Part shown: positions 44,745-56,672 of the stretch, one piece after another | Layout of the letters: each line of letters opens with the position of its first letter | Position numbering within the stretch: the stretch's first letter is position 1 | Source of the DNA: Cycas panzhihuaensis | Taxonomy: Eukaryota; Cycadophyta | DNA: 64,000 bases | Assembly: GCA_023213395.1 (NCBI GenBank) | Contig: CM041465.1 | Span: 95,797,741 to 95,861,740 of the forward strand | Direction of reading: 5' to 3' | Translations under genes and position numbers: made by a program | Notes under the pieces: generated by a model | What the model saw: the letters and a program-made list of their open reading frames with translations, nothing else | What the model was told of the DNA's origin: nothing | Database searches by the model: none

Positions 44745-46799
44745 ATGCGATGCTTCTCTCGTCGTTTGCGCGGTCTACCTCCATTATTAGAAGACCTCGA
44801 GTATCGCCCTCTTCCTTTGTCAAATTCTGATCTGACTATGGAGGAATACTCTTCTGATTGGGCCTACCACACTTTAACCTTAGAAGCCCATGCTTTTCCT
44901 TTCTCTATTCCCAGGTCCACCCAAGAGGGTGATGAACCCCTTTACTACCCAAGTGACCAACATCTCTCGCTCGATGTCCATCCCTCTACCCATGCTGTAG
45001 AAGGATCCGCTCCTCTTGAGACTTGCCATGTAGTCGGTGACTCTTATGAGGAGCATCCCGAGGAACCTACTTTGTTCGAGGTCCCAATTACCTCTTACGA
45101 GTATGTAGGAACCCCTCCCGTCGGTGTAGTTAAAGCTCTCAATAAGTGTCGCCACGCGGCATGCTTGCAACCGTATCTTGGATGGCTTGAGGGTGCCCTC
45201 CGTGGAGGAGCCTCTTCCTCTTCCGCTCCTCCCCCGCATGCCTCATCCTCATCTACTCTTCCTTTGACAACAAATCCCTTTGTACCTACGCATGTACCCC
45301 GCTCCTTTCCTATTCCCGTAGTGGGGGCACGTGTTGCGCCTTCCATTTCTCATCGAGGTCCTAGTGTTTTGGGATCTCCCTGTGGCGTGTCTTTCTCTCA
45401 ATTAAAGGTGAGCATACTTGTCCCTAACCAAATCAATGTGCCATCCCCTAATGTGGCGCATACCGTTCCTAGTAGGCCTGCCGATCCTACTAACCTTTCG
45501 ACTACTAGTCATGTGGGATCCGCTCCCACACATCCTCAAAACCAACACGTTGGTGCTTCCTTCTACGTTCCCCCAGGATATACTTCTCAACCTTGGGGGC
45601 AGGGTAGAGGAAGTTGTCTCTCAGTTTATGGGGTGGATCCACTACACCCATATGGGGTCGCTCTACCTATGGGTGGCCCATATGGGAAAAACCCAGTTCT
45701 ACATCCGTCTTGCATTTCATCCAATGTAATTTTGTTTATTGTGCCTTTGCAAGGGAACCTGACTCCCTTCCAAGGCACCTACTCCCATGCCTCTTCTCAA
45801 CAGGGGGCGTTTCCTCAAGGAGGGATGGGTGTTCTACCCCCATCCACTCCTTGTTCATTACCTATTATGACATTCATTGACCCTACGGTCCAGGCAAGGG
45901 TATGCCCCTTCATGGATTTTAGGTCAACACCTCTATCCATCGAGGCGTTAAGAACCAATCTGCCACCTCATCCCCCTGAAGTTCCTAGATTCGACGGAAC
46001 TTCATCGCATGGCCGGAACGTAATGCGTATTTTTTCTATGGCATGCATCAATTACTGGGCTTACGACTACATTTTAATGAAATTATTCCCGTGATCCTTG
46101 CAGGGTGACACCCTCAAGTGGTTCTACCATCTCCCTACCCATTCTATCCATTCATTCCGATGGTGGTGGGCGTTCATCAACTATTTTGATGTAGCCCGTC
46201 CATTCGAGAGCAGAATAAAATCGCTTCTTTCGCTCAAACAAGGTCACGATGAGATGAATTGTGACTTTGTGCGGTAATTTCATGACTTGCTTTACTCCAC
46301 TAAGGCAACATTGCCCGAGGAGCTGAAGTGAGACCTTTTCGTCAATGCACTTCGTCCTGAGGTTCATGTGGAAGTCCTCAAGATGGGGGCGACCACATGT
46401 GACTCTGCGATCGCTAAGTGTTTGGCGTTGGAGGCTATTAAGATCCAAGCTGGTCTCAAGAAACCTCTTAAGCCCTCACAGCACTGTGAGGCACCACCCC
46501 CAACTAAGGATACCAAACCTTCACAACCTACCTGGTCTTCCTCTCATCCAACTGAGAGGACTTTAGACCCTCTCACATTAGCCATATGCTCATTTGAGCG
46601 TATGATGAAGGAACTCAAGTTTCAAGCTCCTTCATCCCCTACATCCAATAAACAAGTCCAACAAACAACCCAAGCTCCTCTCCCTAGGAATGGAAACACC
46701 CAGTCCTCTCAAGCGAGAAGGTCAGACCCTCTTCTTGAGAAGAAGTGGTGCTCTATTCATGGGGAGTGCTTTCATAATGATTCGCGTTGTAGGGCCTAG
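44745..46799 (+). pseudogene. TAT10 gag
   Basis: Gag of a Tat element, 449 codons open from 44745 (a second ATG, MEEYSSDWAYHTL, at about 44838 may be the true start). Residues 150-330 are Pro/Ser/Gly-rich. From residue 405, LPPHPPEVPRFDGTSSHGRN opens the capsid, continued after a TGA at 46092 by LQGDTLKWFYHLPTHSIHSF and, past two more stops, LRPEVHVEVLKMGATTCDSA. The frame 46368-46799 ends with WCSIHGECFHNDSRC, a CxxH-type finger characteristic of Tat Gag. All pieces share one reading phase, so only point stops (TGA, TAA) separate it from a full protein of about 680 residues. Confidence 0.85.
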
Positions 46800-46946
46800 C
46801 ATCCTAAGGATGCCCCTTGACACGACTCTTCCCCCAAACGGGCCTCAAGGCCTAATTTGAACCAACCAGTTCACAAGGATCTGTTCCCTAAACATGGGGA
46901 ACGCGATCGCAATACCCAAACCAAGAGTAATTGAAATCGAGGAAGA

Positions 46947-47885
46947 TTGCCTAATCCCCGTCCTTCCCGCAACAAAGGGAAGGGTGCCCAGAACTCGTCT
47001 TCTTCCTCTCATTCTCCTAACCATCACACCCCGTCACCTTCGCGACCTCGGAACAAGGGGAAGAAGGTGATCCAGTTGCTTGAAGCAACTCCTACTTACG
47101 CCCTTACGCGATCTCAAGCTGCCAAGGAAGCAGCGGGAGCTTCTTGTTCTTCCGCTCCTTCCGACCCTCTTCCAAAGAACCTTCCTCCGGAAATACCTCT
47201 CTTTTCTAAGGCTATTCCTATACGCCCAGGTCGTTACGATTTCTAAAGGGCACTTACCCAACCTACCGTGAAGGGTAAACCTTTCTCCATCGTGGTCGAG
47301 CTTCATACTATCGCTGCAGGAATGTCCTTGATGGACGTTTTGAGTAGTTGTCTCGAGCAGCGGGCCCTCCTCCTAGAAGCTTTAGGATCGAGTGATGCAC
47401 CTATCCACGCTTTGGGTGTCACCCAAGGTTGTGGACCCGTTATCTCATTTGATCCTAAGGATCTTCCTCCTACTGGTGAAAGGGAACATCAGTGGAACTT
47501 CCCATTCACTATCACTATCGATACACCTGATTGTACCCTTCGAAGAACTGTTGTAGACAACGGTTCTTCTGTCAACACCATGCCTTTGCGTGTCATACAA
47601 GAGCTTGGTATCTCCACCTTGGAACCCGTTCCATGGCGATGCCAAGGTTATGACGGTAGTGGGAAGACCCCTTTGGGATCTATCACGATTCCACTCACCC
47701 TTGAGGGCAAGACTGTTCTTGCCGACGTTGTAATCCTCGACATTGATGTGGATTACAACCTCCTTCTAGGTCATCCATGGCTCGACCAAATGGGAGCCGT
47801 GTGCTCGACTCTTTGGGGACAACTTAAATTCATCCATGATGGACGGATGAGAGTGATTCCCCGCGAACGCCCATTTACCAAATAA
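46947..47885 (+). pseudogene. TAT10 protease
   Basis: In phase with gag. 46947-47246 is a basic, Ser/Pro-rich linker. 47268-47885 (205 residues) is the protease: WNFPFTITIDTPDCTLRRTV, then VVDNGSSVNTMPLRVIQEL with Asp97-Asn-Gly99-Ser100 in the Asp-x-Gly position, and VVILDIDVDYNLLLGHPWLD, the second conserved strand (YNLLLGRPWI in relatives). Asn in the middle of the triad is usual for this lineage, so the site may be intact. A TAA at 47244 separates linker and protease. Confidence 0.9.
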
Positions 47886-48041
47886 GCTCATTCCACCAGT
47901 TCGGCAAACCAAGGTCCTTCCACGCATGCCTCGACTTGCTCTATTGGTATACCTAACCCATCCGAAGAAGATCCTGCATCTTCTTCCCCTAGTCTCACAC
48001 GGTTTGCCCCTATTGGCGTTGAGAGCTATGGGTACCTTGCT

Positions 48042-49323
48042 TTGTTTAGTGATGATGAGTCACACGACGAAGATGAGGATTGCCTTTACCTCGTCTCTTT
48101 CCTCCGCGCCAATAGGTCACATCCGTCTCATTCTAGATCCCCATCTAGAATCTCTCTCATTGGTGAGGCTAGCTATTCATGCGTGTCCCATGTCATCACT
48201 CGTGTTGACCCGCCTGTCATCAGTTCTTCTTCTTTATTACCCCTCGTAGGTAATGGCTTTGAAGAATTGCCTTTCGCTCCTTCCAAGGAGCCCCTTCTTG
48301 GCTTTCCTTCAGAATCCCATGAGGAAGTTGAGCAACCCAATGACCATCATGGTCCCGTTGCTCTTACTCCCTATAGTGCTTCCTCTACTCGAAGTAAGGT
48401 CATCCATGGGGTGGATTACTTCAAGGATGATGAAGCCCTACTTGAGCATCTGGCAGGTTTTGCGCCCAACTTGCCTTCTGGTCACCACAGGCTTGGTCAC
48501 CAGAAGATCCTCATGATCAGATCCACGCTTGTCGATTCGATCCCATCTCCTATTCCTCCTCCTCCTGTTGATCTTGCCCCTCTCCACTTCGAGGAGGGCA
48601 ATGCCATGTGCATGGGGGCAACCGAAGACATAATCTTGGCCCCGGGCAAGGTCATTAAGGTCGGGTTGGAATGTTCCCCTGATGAGATAAGGGAGTACTC
48701 CCTTCTGTTCCACGAGTTCCGAGATGTGTTTGCGTGGGATTATGCTGACATGAAGGGAATTGACCCCTCCATTGTCACTCATAACCTCACCACCATTCCT
48801 GGTGCCTGCCCCGTGTGCCAGAAGCAGTGTTCCCTTCACCTGAAGCTCTCTATCATCGTCAAAATGGAGGTTGAGAAGCTCCTGGATGCTGGGCTTATCA
48901 CTTCCATCCACTACCCTAAGTGGGTCTCCAACATTGTCCCTATTGCTAAAAAGAATGGGGCAATCCGTATATGTGTCGATTTTCGAGGTTTCATCAACGA
49001 AGAGTCAATCCATCAGGCTCACCTGCTGGACCTCAAATCTTTGGATGAGAGACGTTTAGGCCTTATCGAGGCTAACACGGCATCAAAGCACGCTCTAAAG
49101 GGCCTACGATAAACATCTTCATTCCCACCCTTTGTTTCCTGGGGACCACGTCCTTAAGCTCGAGTATTTCCATGACCGTTTGTCCAAGTTCAAACCCCGA
49201 TGGGTTGGTCCTTTCGTCATTATCGAATCCCTCGATAATGGTGCCTACAAGATAGCCACCCTAAAAGGGCTTGAATTTGAGAAAGCTGTTAATGGGAAAT
49301 TCCTTAAGAAGTTTTACGCGTGA
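48042..49323 (+). pseudogene. TAT10 reverse transcriptase N-terminus fused to integrase C-terminus
   Basis: A 356-codon frame (48042-49112) in the same phase as gag and protease. Residues 1-200 are an acidic linker. Around 200-255, GKVIKVGLECSPDEIREYSL and FRDVFAWDYADMKGIDPSIV are the standard Tat lead-in. Around 280-322, VEKLLDAGLITSIHYPKWVS, NIVPIAKKNGAIRICVDFRG are the fingers of reverse transcriptase. Instead of the palm it passes, in frame, into SLDERRLGLIEANTASKHAL, an integrase C-terminal helix. After a small frameshift near 49100, frame 49132-49323 gives HVLKLEYFHDRLSKFKPRWV and GPFVIIESLDNGAYKI with a terminal NGKFLKKFYA. The YxDD motif, RNase H and integrase core are absent. Confidence 0.85.
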
Positions 49324-50202
<879 letters not shown>

Positions 50203-50669
50203 TCTCAGGGTCATCGCCGCTGTGTGGGTATGCGTCCTGCTCTGACTCGACCTCGACACCACCTGCGCTACCAGCTGATCGTATCGGGCCTGGATACGAT
50301 CTCTCTCTCCTCGGAGTGCTTCCTCTGTCACCCTGAGATGCTCTGTGATCACTGCCAGCTAGGTCCTGCTCTCGGCATCTCCGCCTGCTCTGCCCTGTGC
50401 CTCTAGACCCTGTACCCATCTGCGTAGCTCATCCCTCTCGCATCTTGCATCATCCCTCTCCTGCTGCAGTCGTCCCTGGGATGTCACGTGCTCTTGGGAC
50501 TCTGCAGCCCATATGTCCCTCACCCTCACTAACAGGGCGAATGCCTATGTGTGGGCACCTGCGGCTTTAGGCTCATCTCCTGCTTGGATGGGCGGTTGTC
50601 CCTCTGCATACACCTGAGGGAATATCTCCCTCACCATAACCTCTATCAATCTCTGGATCTCCGCTGCAC

Positions 50670-50780
50670 CTGCCAATCCAACATGCCATGTGTTAGTTTA
50701 TATCTCACCATATACCACGATCAAATCAAACTAAACATCTATCTGGATGCCAAACGACTCAGGAAAAGGTTAGGTCTCAC
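50670..50780 (-). other. Intron of the antisense gene (GT-AG, 111 bases)
   Basis: The minus-strand donor ATAG|GTGAGAC at 50781/50780 and acceptor TTGGCAG|GTGC at 50670/50669. Joining keeps the reading phase (ESAATI to AAEIQRL), which supports a real splice pair rather than chance. Confidence 0.65.
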
Positions 50781-51993
50781 CTATTGTGGCCGCCGACTCC
50801 TCTGGTCACGCGGTATCCTCCCCTCCTGGCTCTCCGCCAGCCGCGGGTGCCTCGTCCTCTAGCACCTCCTCTGTTTGGGCCTCCCTCCTCGCAGGGGTGG
50901 GCCCAACTCTCGTCCCTCCAGATCCCATCAGGATCCGCAGCCTAGGGGCCCTGGTCACGAGTACCCTGCTCTCGTCCTGTGCTCCTGACGGGCCTGCCTC
51001 TCCTCCGGTAGCCCTGGATGGACCCTCTGCACCTCCTGCTATCCTTGAGGGACATGCCTCCCCTACAAGTCGTGATGGGCCAGCCCCATCATCTCCATCA
51101 CCTCCATCATCTCCATCGTCTTTGCCATCATCGCCTATGGGCACTCCTGCTCCGCCCGCCCCGTTGTCACTATCCCACCTCACTGTCCTATAAGGCTCTG
51201 CTACATAGTCTGGTAGGGTGAGGAGGTCTAGTGACGTAGCCTCCACTGATCGTCAGACATGGGCCCTGTCCTCTGTCCCTCTCAACTGAGTCTGCCACTT
51301 GTGGACCAGTGGGGCCCGCTTTGTGATAGGGTGTGGTCCCCCCACTAGTGCCACCACCGCAAAATGATAAAAAAGCCAACACTACAGCAGTGTTCTGTAT
51401 GATAACTCGCCTCTGCCGGTCATCCTGATAGTATCTAGCTGGGCGACGAGGTTTGCCACTATCAGGGTCGCCCAGTCCATCCTCTCGTTGGCTTCGCAGT
51501 GGCGAATTGCATCTAACCACCCACCTGGTACCTCCCTATAGTTCTGCTTCCAGGAAATCTGGAATAGAACGCACAATATAACCAGTTTCCTTACCCAAGG
51601 AATCCCTGACATCGATCTGATCTAGAGGGGCTCCCCTCGCTCCCATCTATCGGCTCACAGCGAAGAGCAGTGCCTCCCTGTGTGCTACCTCAGTACTAGG
51701 CAGCGTCCCCAGTCTCACCGGCCTCCCTATCACCGGAACTCCCAGTATCTGCCGGATATCTCTTAGCGTGACCGTCACGTCACCTACCTGTGGTAGGTGG
51801 AACACATGTCGCCTCCTATCCCAATGGGATACTATGTTGACCAGCAACCTTTGATCTGATGCCTACTGAGGTGTCTTGAGGGCCTTGTATAGGCCACACC
51901 TCTACAGGACCTCCCTGTCCTCCTGTGATGCCATCTCCATGTAGCTCAACATGGCCATACCTACGTTCTCGCGGTTATCTACTGTGATGATAG

Positions 51994-52100
51994 CCTGTTC
52001 ACAACAAAAAACAACTCAAGTTAGCTTCACGTTAGTTACTATCATCCCTCACACTCTCAAAACTCTCTCTGCTTGAGATTTGGGGCTCTTTTGGCCCTCG
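51994..52100 (-). other. Candidate splice acceptor before the PMD-like exon
   Basis: Minus-strand GTTGTTTTTTGTTGTGAACAG ends at 51995: a pyrimidine-rich run and AG directly before the exon that opens the PMD-like frame. The matching donor farther upstream was not fixed. Confidence 0.55.
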
Positions 52101-52135
52101 TATCTATTTTTCTCCTTTTTTGCCTTCGTACCACA

Positions 52136-52222
52136 CCAAACTTAGCGGTACCGCTAAGTTTGGCATGGGTCCCGCAGCGATCGGGTCCCGCGGTAATGAT
52201 CTCGACACTGCAATCATTACCG
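52136..52222. repeat. 28-bp perfect palindrome plus hairpin near the antisense gene start
   Basis: 52136-52163 is a perfect palindrome centred on GGTACC (half-site CCAAACTTAGCGG). Directly after it, CGGTAATGAT (52191-52200) and ATCATTACCG (52213-52222) form a 10-base inverted repeat with a 12-base loop. Related words occur in the TAT10 LTR (GCGGTACCGC near 42370) and the TAT13 LTR (GTACCGCTAAGTTT at about 63217-63230). Confidence 0.85.
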
Positions 52223-52656
52223 TAGTACGAATGGCGATCCCCCAAAAGGGGGGATTTCTGCCCTGAAAAATAAAAAATTTCTCCTGGTGGACCCCGTGGG
52301 GCCCACTGGGACCAAGGCTCCCTAATGCCCAGGTCCTCGCCTCTTTCTGGGTCTGATTCAAACTCTGAGAGGCCTCTGGTTGCCCATAAGGGGCATTAAA
52401 ATCATACAAAAACTGTAAAAAACCAATGCATTTCGAACTTCGAAATGGGCTGGGTTTCGTGATATCCACTCACTGGATCCGGTCTTGCTATCGCCATGTC
52501 GTCCTATCGGTCGCGCTAGCTCTCTCTGCTCTCCGATCCGACGGTCTGATCTCTCTCTGCGTGCCTCTGAAGTTAGGCGGCGCTCCGCTGTGTAAGGGAA
52601 TGGCTCTGGTTTCATACGAGATCCGGTGGAAATGAATCCATTTTTCCATTGATTTC

Positions 52657-52665
52657 CTTATATAG
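52657..52665 (-). promoter_or_regulatory. Candidate TATA box of the antisense gene
   Basis: Minus-strand CTATATAAG in otherwise GC-rich DNA, about 35-40 bases upstream of an ATG-containing leader. A start of transcription near 52630 would give a leader that covers the palindromes and a first intron. Position and sequence only; no expression evidence. Confidence 0.45.
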
Positions 52666-52679
52666 GAGGGGGCCCCAAC

Positions 52680-53189
52680 GGGCACTTCCTCCGTTTTTGG
52701 CCCCGCGACAGCCGTCGGGACTGTCCCGTTGCCCTGATCACCTTTGCCTTCTGGCCCTGTCGCCCATTATGCTCTATTGAGGCCCTTTCTGCCTTCCCTT
52801 GCAAGGACATTTATGGTGCCTCATTATCACGCTTTTACCAGGGCCCTTCTGCATCGTTTTGCGTGCTACTCCCATGCGTGCCCGAGTTTATACTCATTTG
52901 GCTCGTTTCGTCACCCTGGACTCATTTCCGCAACCCTTTCTTACTCTTGGGGTCCCCAAAGGGAATGCTCCCCCGCCTGGGGGCATGTTTCGCTTTCCGA
53001 AGTGACCCTTTGGCACCCCAGGAGGCTTTTTCTTCCGATCACTCTATACCGGTGATCGGATTGCTTGCTCTCGCCCTGGGTAACCTCATTGCTAGGTCCT
53101 CCTACCCTTCACGGCCACTTTCTTCTTGCCTTTCGAATGTTCCTTTCATTACCCATTGACTGCCTGGATTTTGTGTCACCTTTGTCCAT
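52680..53189 (+). other. TAT10 GC-rich stretch, no assignable gene
   Basis: Frames of 70-103 codons exist in all three plus phases (for example 52744-53055) but none shows a motif I recognise. It may be the upstream region of the antisense gene or a decayed linker to the RNase H domain. Confidence 0.45.
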
Positions 53190-53560
53190 CTACATCTTTA
53201 CCAAATGAGCCATGGTAATCCTGGACCTTCTGCCGCATGGATTCTCCATGACCCTTCCGACACGATCTCCTCCGCTCTGGGATCTTCCTCCCAGAGGCTA
53301 CTAATAATGAAGCTGAATATATAGCTATTATTGAAGCCCTTATTGATGCCCTCCGTTTCCATCACGGATCCATCGTCCTGCTTTGTGACTCTCAAGTTGT
53401 GGTGTCTCATCTCACCCAGGTTTATCGGGTGCGATGCCCTCACTTGAGGACTCTTACTTTTGCTACCAGATCTCTCCTGGCCTGCTTCTCTTCTGTCGAT
53501 ATCTAGCATATCCCTCGGGCCCTCAATGCTGAGGCAGATAGTCTGGTTCGCCCCATCCTT
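53190..53560 (+). pseudogene. TAT10 second RNase H (aRNH-like) at the 3' end
   Basis: The plus strand near 53204 reads MSHGNPGPSAAWILHDPSDT, then after a frameshift EATNNEAEYIAIIEALIDAL and IVLLCDSQVVVSHLTQVYRV, with IPRALNAEADSLV at the end. This is the G-N-P-G-P opening, E-A-T-N-N-x-A-E-Y helix, D-S-Q strand and A-E-A-D-x-L-(A/V) end of the archaeal-type RNase H found as an extra domain in Tat elements. The Glu and two Asp are present; the first Asp, before GNPGP, is lost. It lies downstream of the integrase tail and the antisense gene, not inside pol. Confidence 0.82.
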
Positions 53561-54004
53561 GAGCGCTGCCTTCCTCTCCTTGCTGACCATCCCTGAGGCT
53601 TCTCTGGGCCTCCTATCGCCCAAGCCCCAAGTCATCTCACACTTTGCTTCGCGATTCGTTCGTGCCTCTGAAACCTGGCTACTAATGAGGTAAAACTATG
53701 GTGACTACCCCTTGCTTGTTCTTTCACTTGATTATGCATGCTCTTCCATATCTTTTGTAGTGGGGGCAGCCCCCTCACCTTTCTAAGTTTTCCAGTCGGT
53801 TCCCACGTGGCTCATAGGCAGCCCCTATGTTGTCTCCACCGCCGCTTCGTATCCACATGTTCCCCCACGACACTTGTGGGCACCCTTGCCTACTGTTATG
53901 ATCTTGATTGACATATCTATATACACATGTGCTACTGGCAGTTATGTTTCTAACATTCGCCATCGCCCAAGCTTCCGAGCGGTGAGGCTCTACTGCCAAG
54001 GCGG
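53561..54004 (+). other. TAT10 3' untranslated region and purine tract
   Basis: About 440 bases from the RNase H end to the LTR, with a TAGTGGGGGCAG purine-rich word (near 53759) and GCCAAGGCGG just before TGTTTC at 54005. The same order of words, reversed, is found in TAT13 (63752-64000). Confidence 0.65.
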
Positions 54005-56672
54005 TGTTTCACAGCCACGGGAATGGATACGGAATCACCGACTTAGGTAAGTGTAGGTATGTTTCTCACCTTATCATTGTTCTCTTTTGATGAGTGTTTG
54101 CTTGCATGTCTGCATGTGTGTGGCTTTGTAGGCGACTTTGCCTTCGTCTACATTTATTTTAGCCTATGACGACTATAGCAGGGGCACACTTCCAGCAAGT
54201 GTGGCACCCTGGTGGCCACTTCACTTCCTGCATCTGCCCTCCTCGCTCCAAGATCTACTAGGTTTGCGCCACCTCCGCCTGCGTGATGACCCGTCATCGT
54301 TTGGTCAACTTGCCACACCGTTTTGAGCCCTATTTTTGCTCTTTTGGACCCGTTTGTTGGCTTGTTTACCCCTAGGTAGGTGTTTTAGCCCCCTATTGGC
54401 TCTTTTTATCATACGCCTTTGACCTGGTGGCTAGTTGAACTATTTTTGCCTCTAGGTTGGTACCACAGTGATTTTCACTGCAGCGAATATCTGTGATCTG
54501 CCAATTTTGCTTGATGCGACTATTCTAATTTTTTTTTTTAAATTGCCACGTGGTATTGCGAAACTGCCACGTGGCTCGCGACTTAACTCTCTCCCAGCCG
54601 CACCCTAATCACTCGCTTTAGGGTTTGGGTTGGGTACTTAAGTCATGATCTACTCATTTTTTGAAAATTTTGGCTCACTTTTTAGATTGCTCCTCAAGGA
54701 AACAACACTGTGCTCTGCTCTTCTCTGCTGCCCTGCTGCTACCACAGGACTTGTGTCTCTCCTCCAGCGCCTAGCTCTCCTTCGGTATGGCTAGGACATC
54801 TTCCCAGCCCCTCACACACCTTGGAGAGGGCCTTGGAGACTTGATGAAATTCTTGCCCCGGGCAGTCTTCAAGTGTTCCAAGTGCAGGTGTTTTCCTTCC
54901 AACTTTGCTAGCAGGGTCCCAAACCTGCTACACCACTGTTCTAGGCTGATCTCTCAGCCTCTCCTTACTAGCCCTTAGCTGAGGCAAGCACTTCTTTTCT
55001 TCCACTTAGGTATTTATTGGTTCGAGTTGTTTCTCTTATGATATTGATGCTCTACCTTTCTTGTCTTTGTGAGGGTTGTTTTCTTCTTTTCAGTGGGTTA
55101 TTCTACCTCTGTCATAGTGCCTCTTACCTGTGTTTGTTGCTCAAGGCAGTGGTATTGAGGGTTGACATAGGGTTTCGGAAGGAGCTGGGTGGATTTCGCA
55201 CCATCTTCCACGCTCCTCAAGTGGCTTCAAGCCCCCCAAATCTTCCCTCTTACCTCGTGTTGTCCTTGGCACTCAAACAAGGGTTTGTTGGCCCTCTCTT
55301 AGTCGCTGAAATCAGCGCTGTCACACGTTGCAACGTTGGTTTAAGGGCTTAAGCTTAGGCCTGGGCAACTTACATAAGTCCCGACCGCTTGTTCTTGTCC
55401 AACTCTTTTCCCGGCAGCCCGGTTTGCTCTTCATAGCATCCCGGTTCGCCATAGGTCTTCTCTGGCTCCTCTTCGCTTCCTTGTTGCTATCTCCAACCAT
55501 CTTCCTTGGCCTTGCCCTCGCTGCCTTATGGCCTTTGGGGGGAGGTTAGGGTATTCTTTGTGGGAGGTGGGCCACTCCGAGGCTTACCGGTTACTTTCCT
55601 TTGCTTTGGTTGCCCTCTTTTACATACTATCATCGTTGGGTTGATGCTAACATATATGTGTTTGAATTCATATTTGTATTATATAGACATATATTATTAG
55701 GATCTTGTCATTGCATGTTAGTACCCTTTCTCCAGAAAGGGGGAGGTTGCCATTTCTTACAGGTGCTTGAAGAGCGCAAAAGGTATTTTCTGCTCGTTCC
55801 GTTGCCAGTAAGTGCTCTTATGCATGTTATACTTTCATACTTCTTTAGTCACTAGTATTTGGTTCCTTTCTTTCCTTGGCATTGTATTTAGTATTTTTCC
55901 AGGGAAGGTAAGGGAGCCCCTCTTTCCAATCTGTCACGACGCTTCGCATCTGACGCACTTCATGGAGTAGTTTGGTGCCCCTCGAGAAGGCCCTCATCAC
56001 GCACGCCCTCGGTCCAGGTGCACGCCTCACTCCACCCTACCACTCTTTCCTTTTTAGTAATTAACCCATTAGAGAACAAAAGGGAAACATGATTTTGCTT
56101 TTCGGTTACTCTTTATTTGTTTTATTACATGCATCTTTGCTACCTATAGGGAAAGGTCGTAGGAACCACTCCTTTTCACCTTTCCTCTCTGTCTTAGCCG
56201 TGCAAGCTTCTTGCCCTCCATGTTACTCACGTTGCCCAATTAGCTTGCTTAGGCATACCCTTGATCTATTTTCTTGGATTATCTCCTTTGCTTTCATTTG
56301 GTTCCCTGCTTCACCAGATAACCAAAGTGACCCCGTCTATAGTCCAGCCGCTTGCCTATCCTTCTTCGTTTCCCGTTGCTTTAGGGAAACCCTTGAAGGC
56401 TCCTCCCCTTTCCCTTCCGGCCATCCAAGAGTGGGAGGATCCTTCCCTTAGGTCAACCCAGGCTAACCCTATGCCTCTTCATCCTTTGTTCGAAGTGGTG
56501 GAGGATCACTCTTTGGTAGCCACATTCCATTGCAGGTCCCAAACTCGCGCTCTGGCGCACGGGGTGCCCTGCGTGGTAATTACCCTACTTATAGGTCTCT
56601 TTCTCGATCACATTATCACCCGCTCTTACCATACCTATTTAGTTAGGTAGCTATCCCATAGACACGCATCCA
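54005..56672 (+). repeat. TAT10 3' LTR
   Basis: About 2.67 kb, TGTTTCACAGCC to GCATCCA, collinear with the 5' LTR with small indels. Confidence 0.92.

Larger units (their letters stand above)
50203..52665 (-). pseudogene. Antisense gene in TAT10: plant-mobile-domain-like protein with coiled coil
   Basis: Opposite to the element's sense strand. After an acceptor at 51995 the exon reads RENVGMAMLSYMEMASQ, CGLYKALKTP, LLVNIVSHWDRRRHVFHLPQ and VGDVTVTLRDIRQILGVPVI with GRPV. That resembles the plant mobile domain (PMD, as in MAIN/MAIL1 and transposon-carried relatives): a Trp step, TFHLP, TITLxDV, LGLPVxGxPV. A phase change near 51640 leads to VRKLVILCVLFQISWKQNYR and ERMDWATLIVANLVAQ, then an acidic Gly/Asp/Pro tail (51246-50806). 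A GT-AG intron (50780-50670) joins in phase to AAEIQRLIEVMVREIFPQVY and a charged coiled coil (LQQERDDARCERDELRRW, VTEEALRGERDRIQARYDQL), ending at about 50203. Four or five stops make this copy a pseudogene. Confidence 0.68.

Noticed and set aside
44880-45590. Minus frames of 62-119 codons over the TAT10 gag
   Set aside because: Shadows of the 449-codon plus frame, Gly/Arg-rich because of the sense codon use.
50786-51221. Plus frames rich in Ser, Pro and His (135 and 67 codons)
   Set aside because: Opposite strand of the acidic tail of the antisense gene; composition mirrors it.
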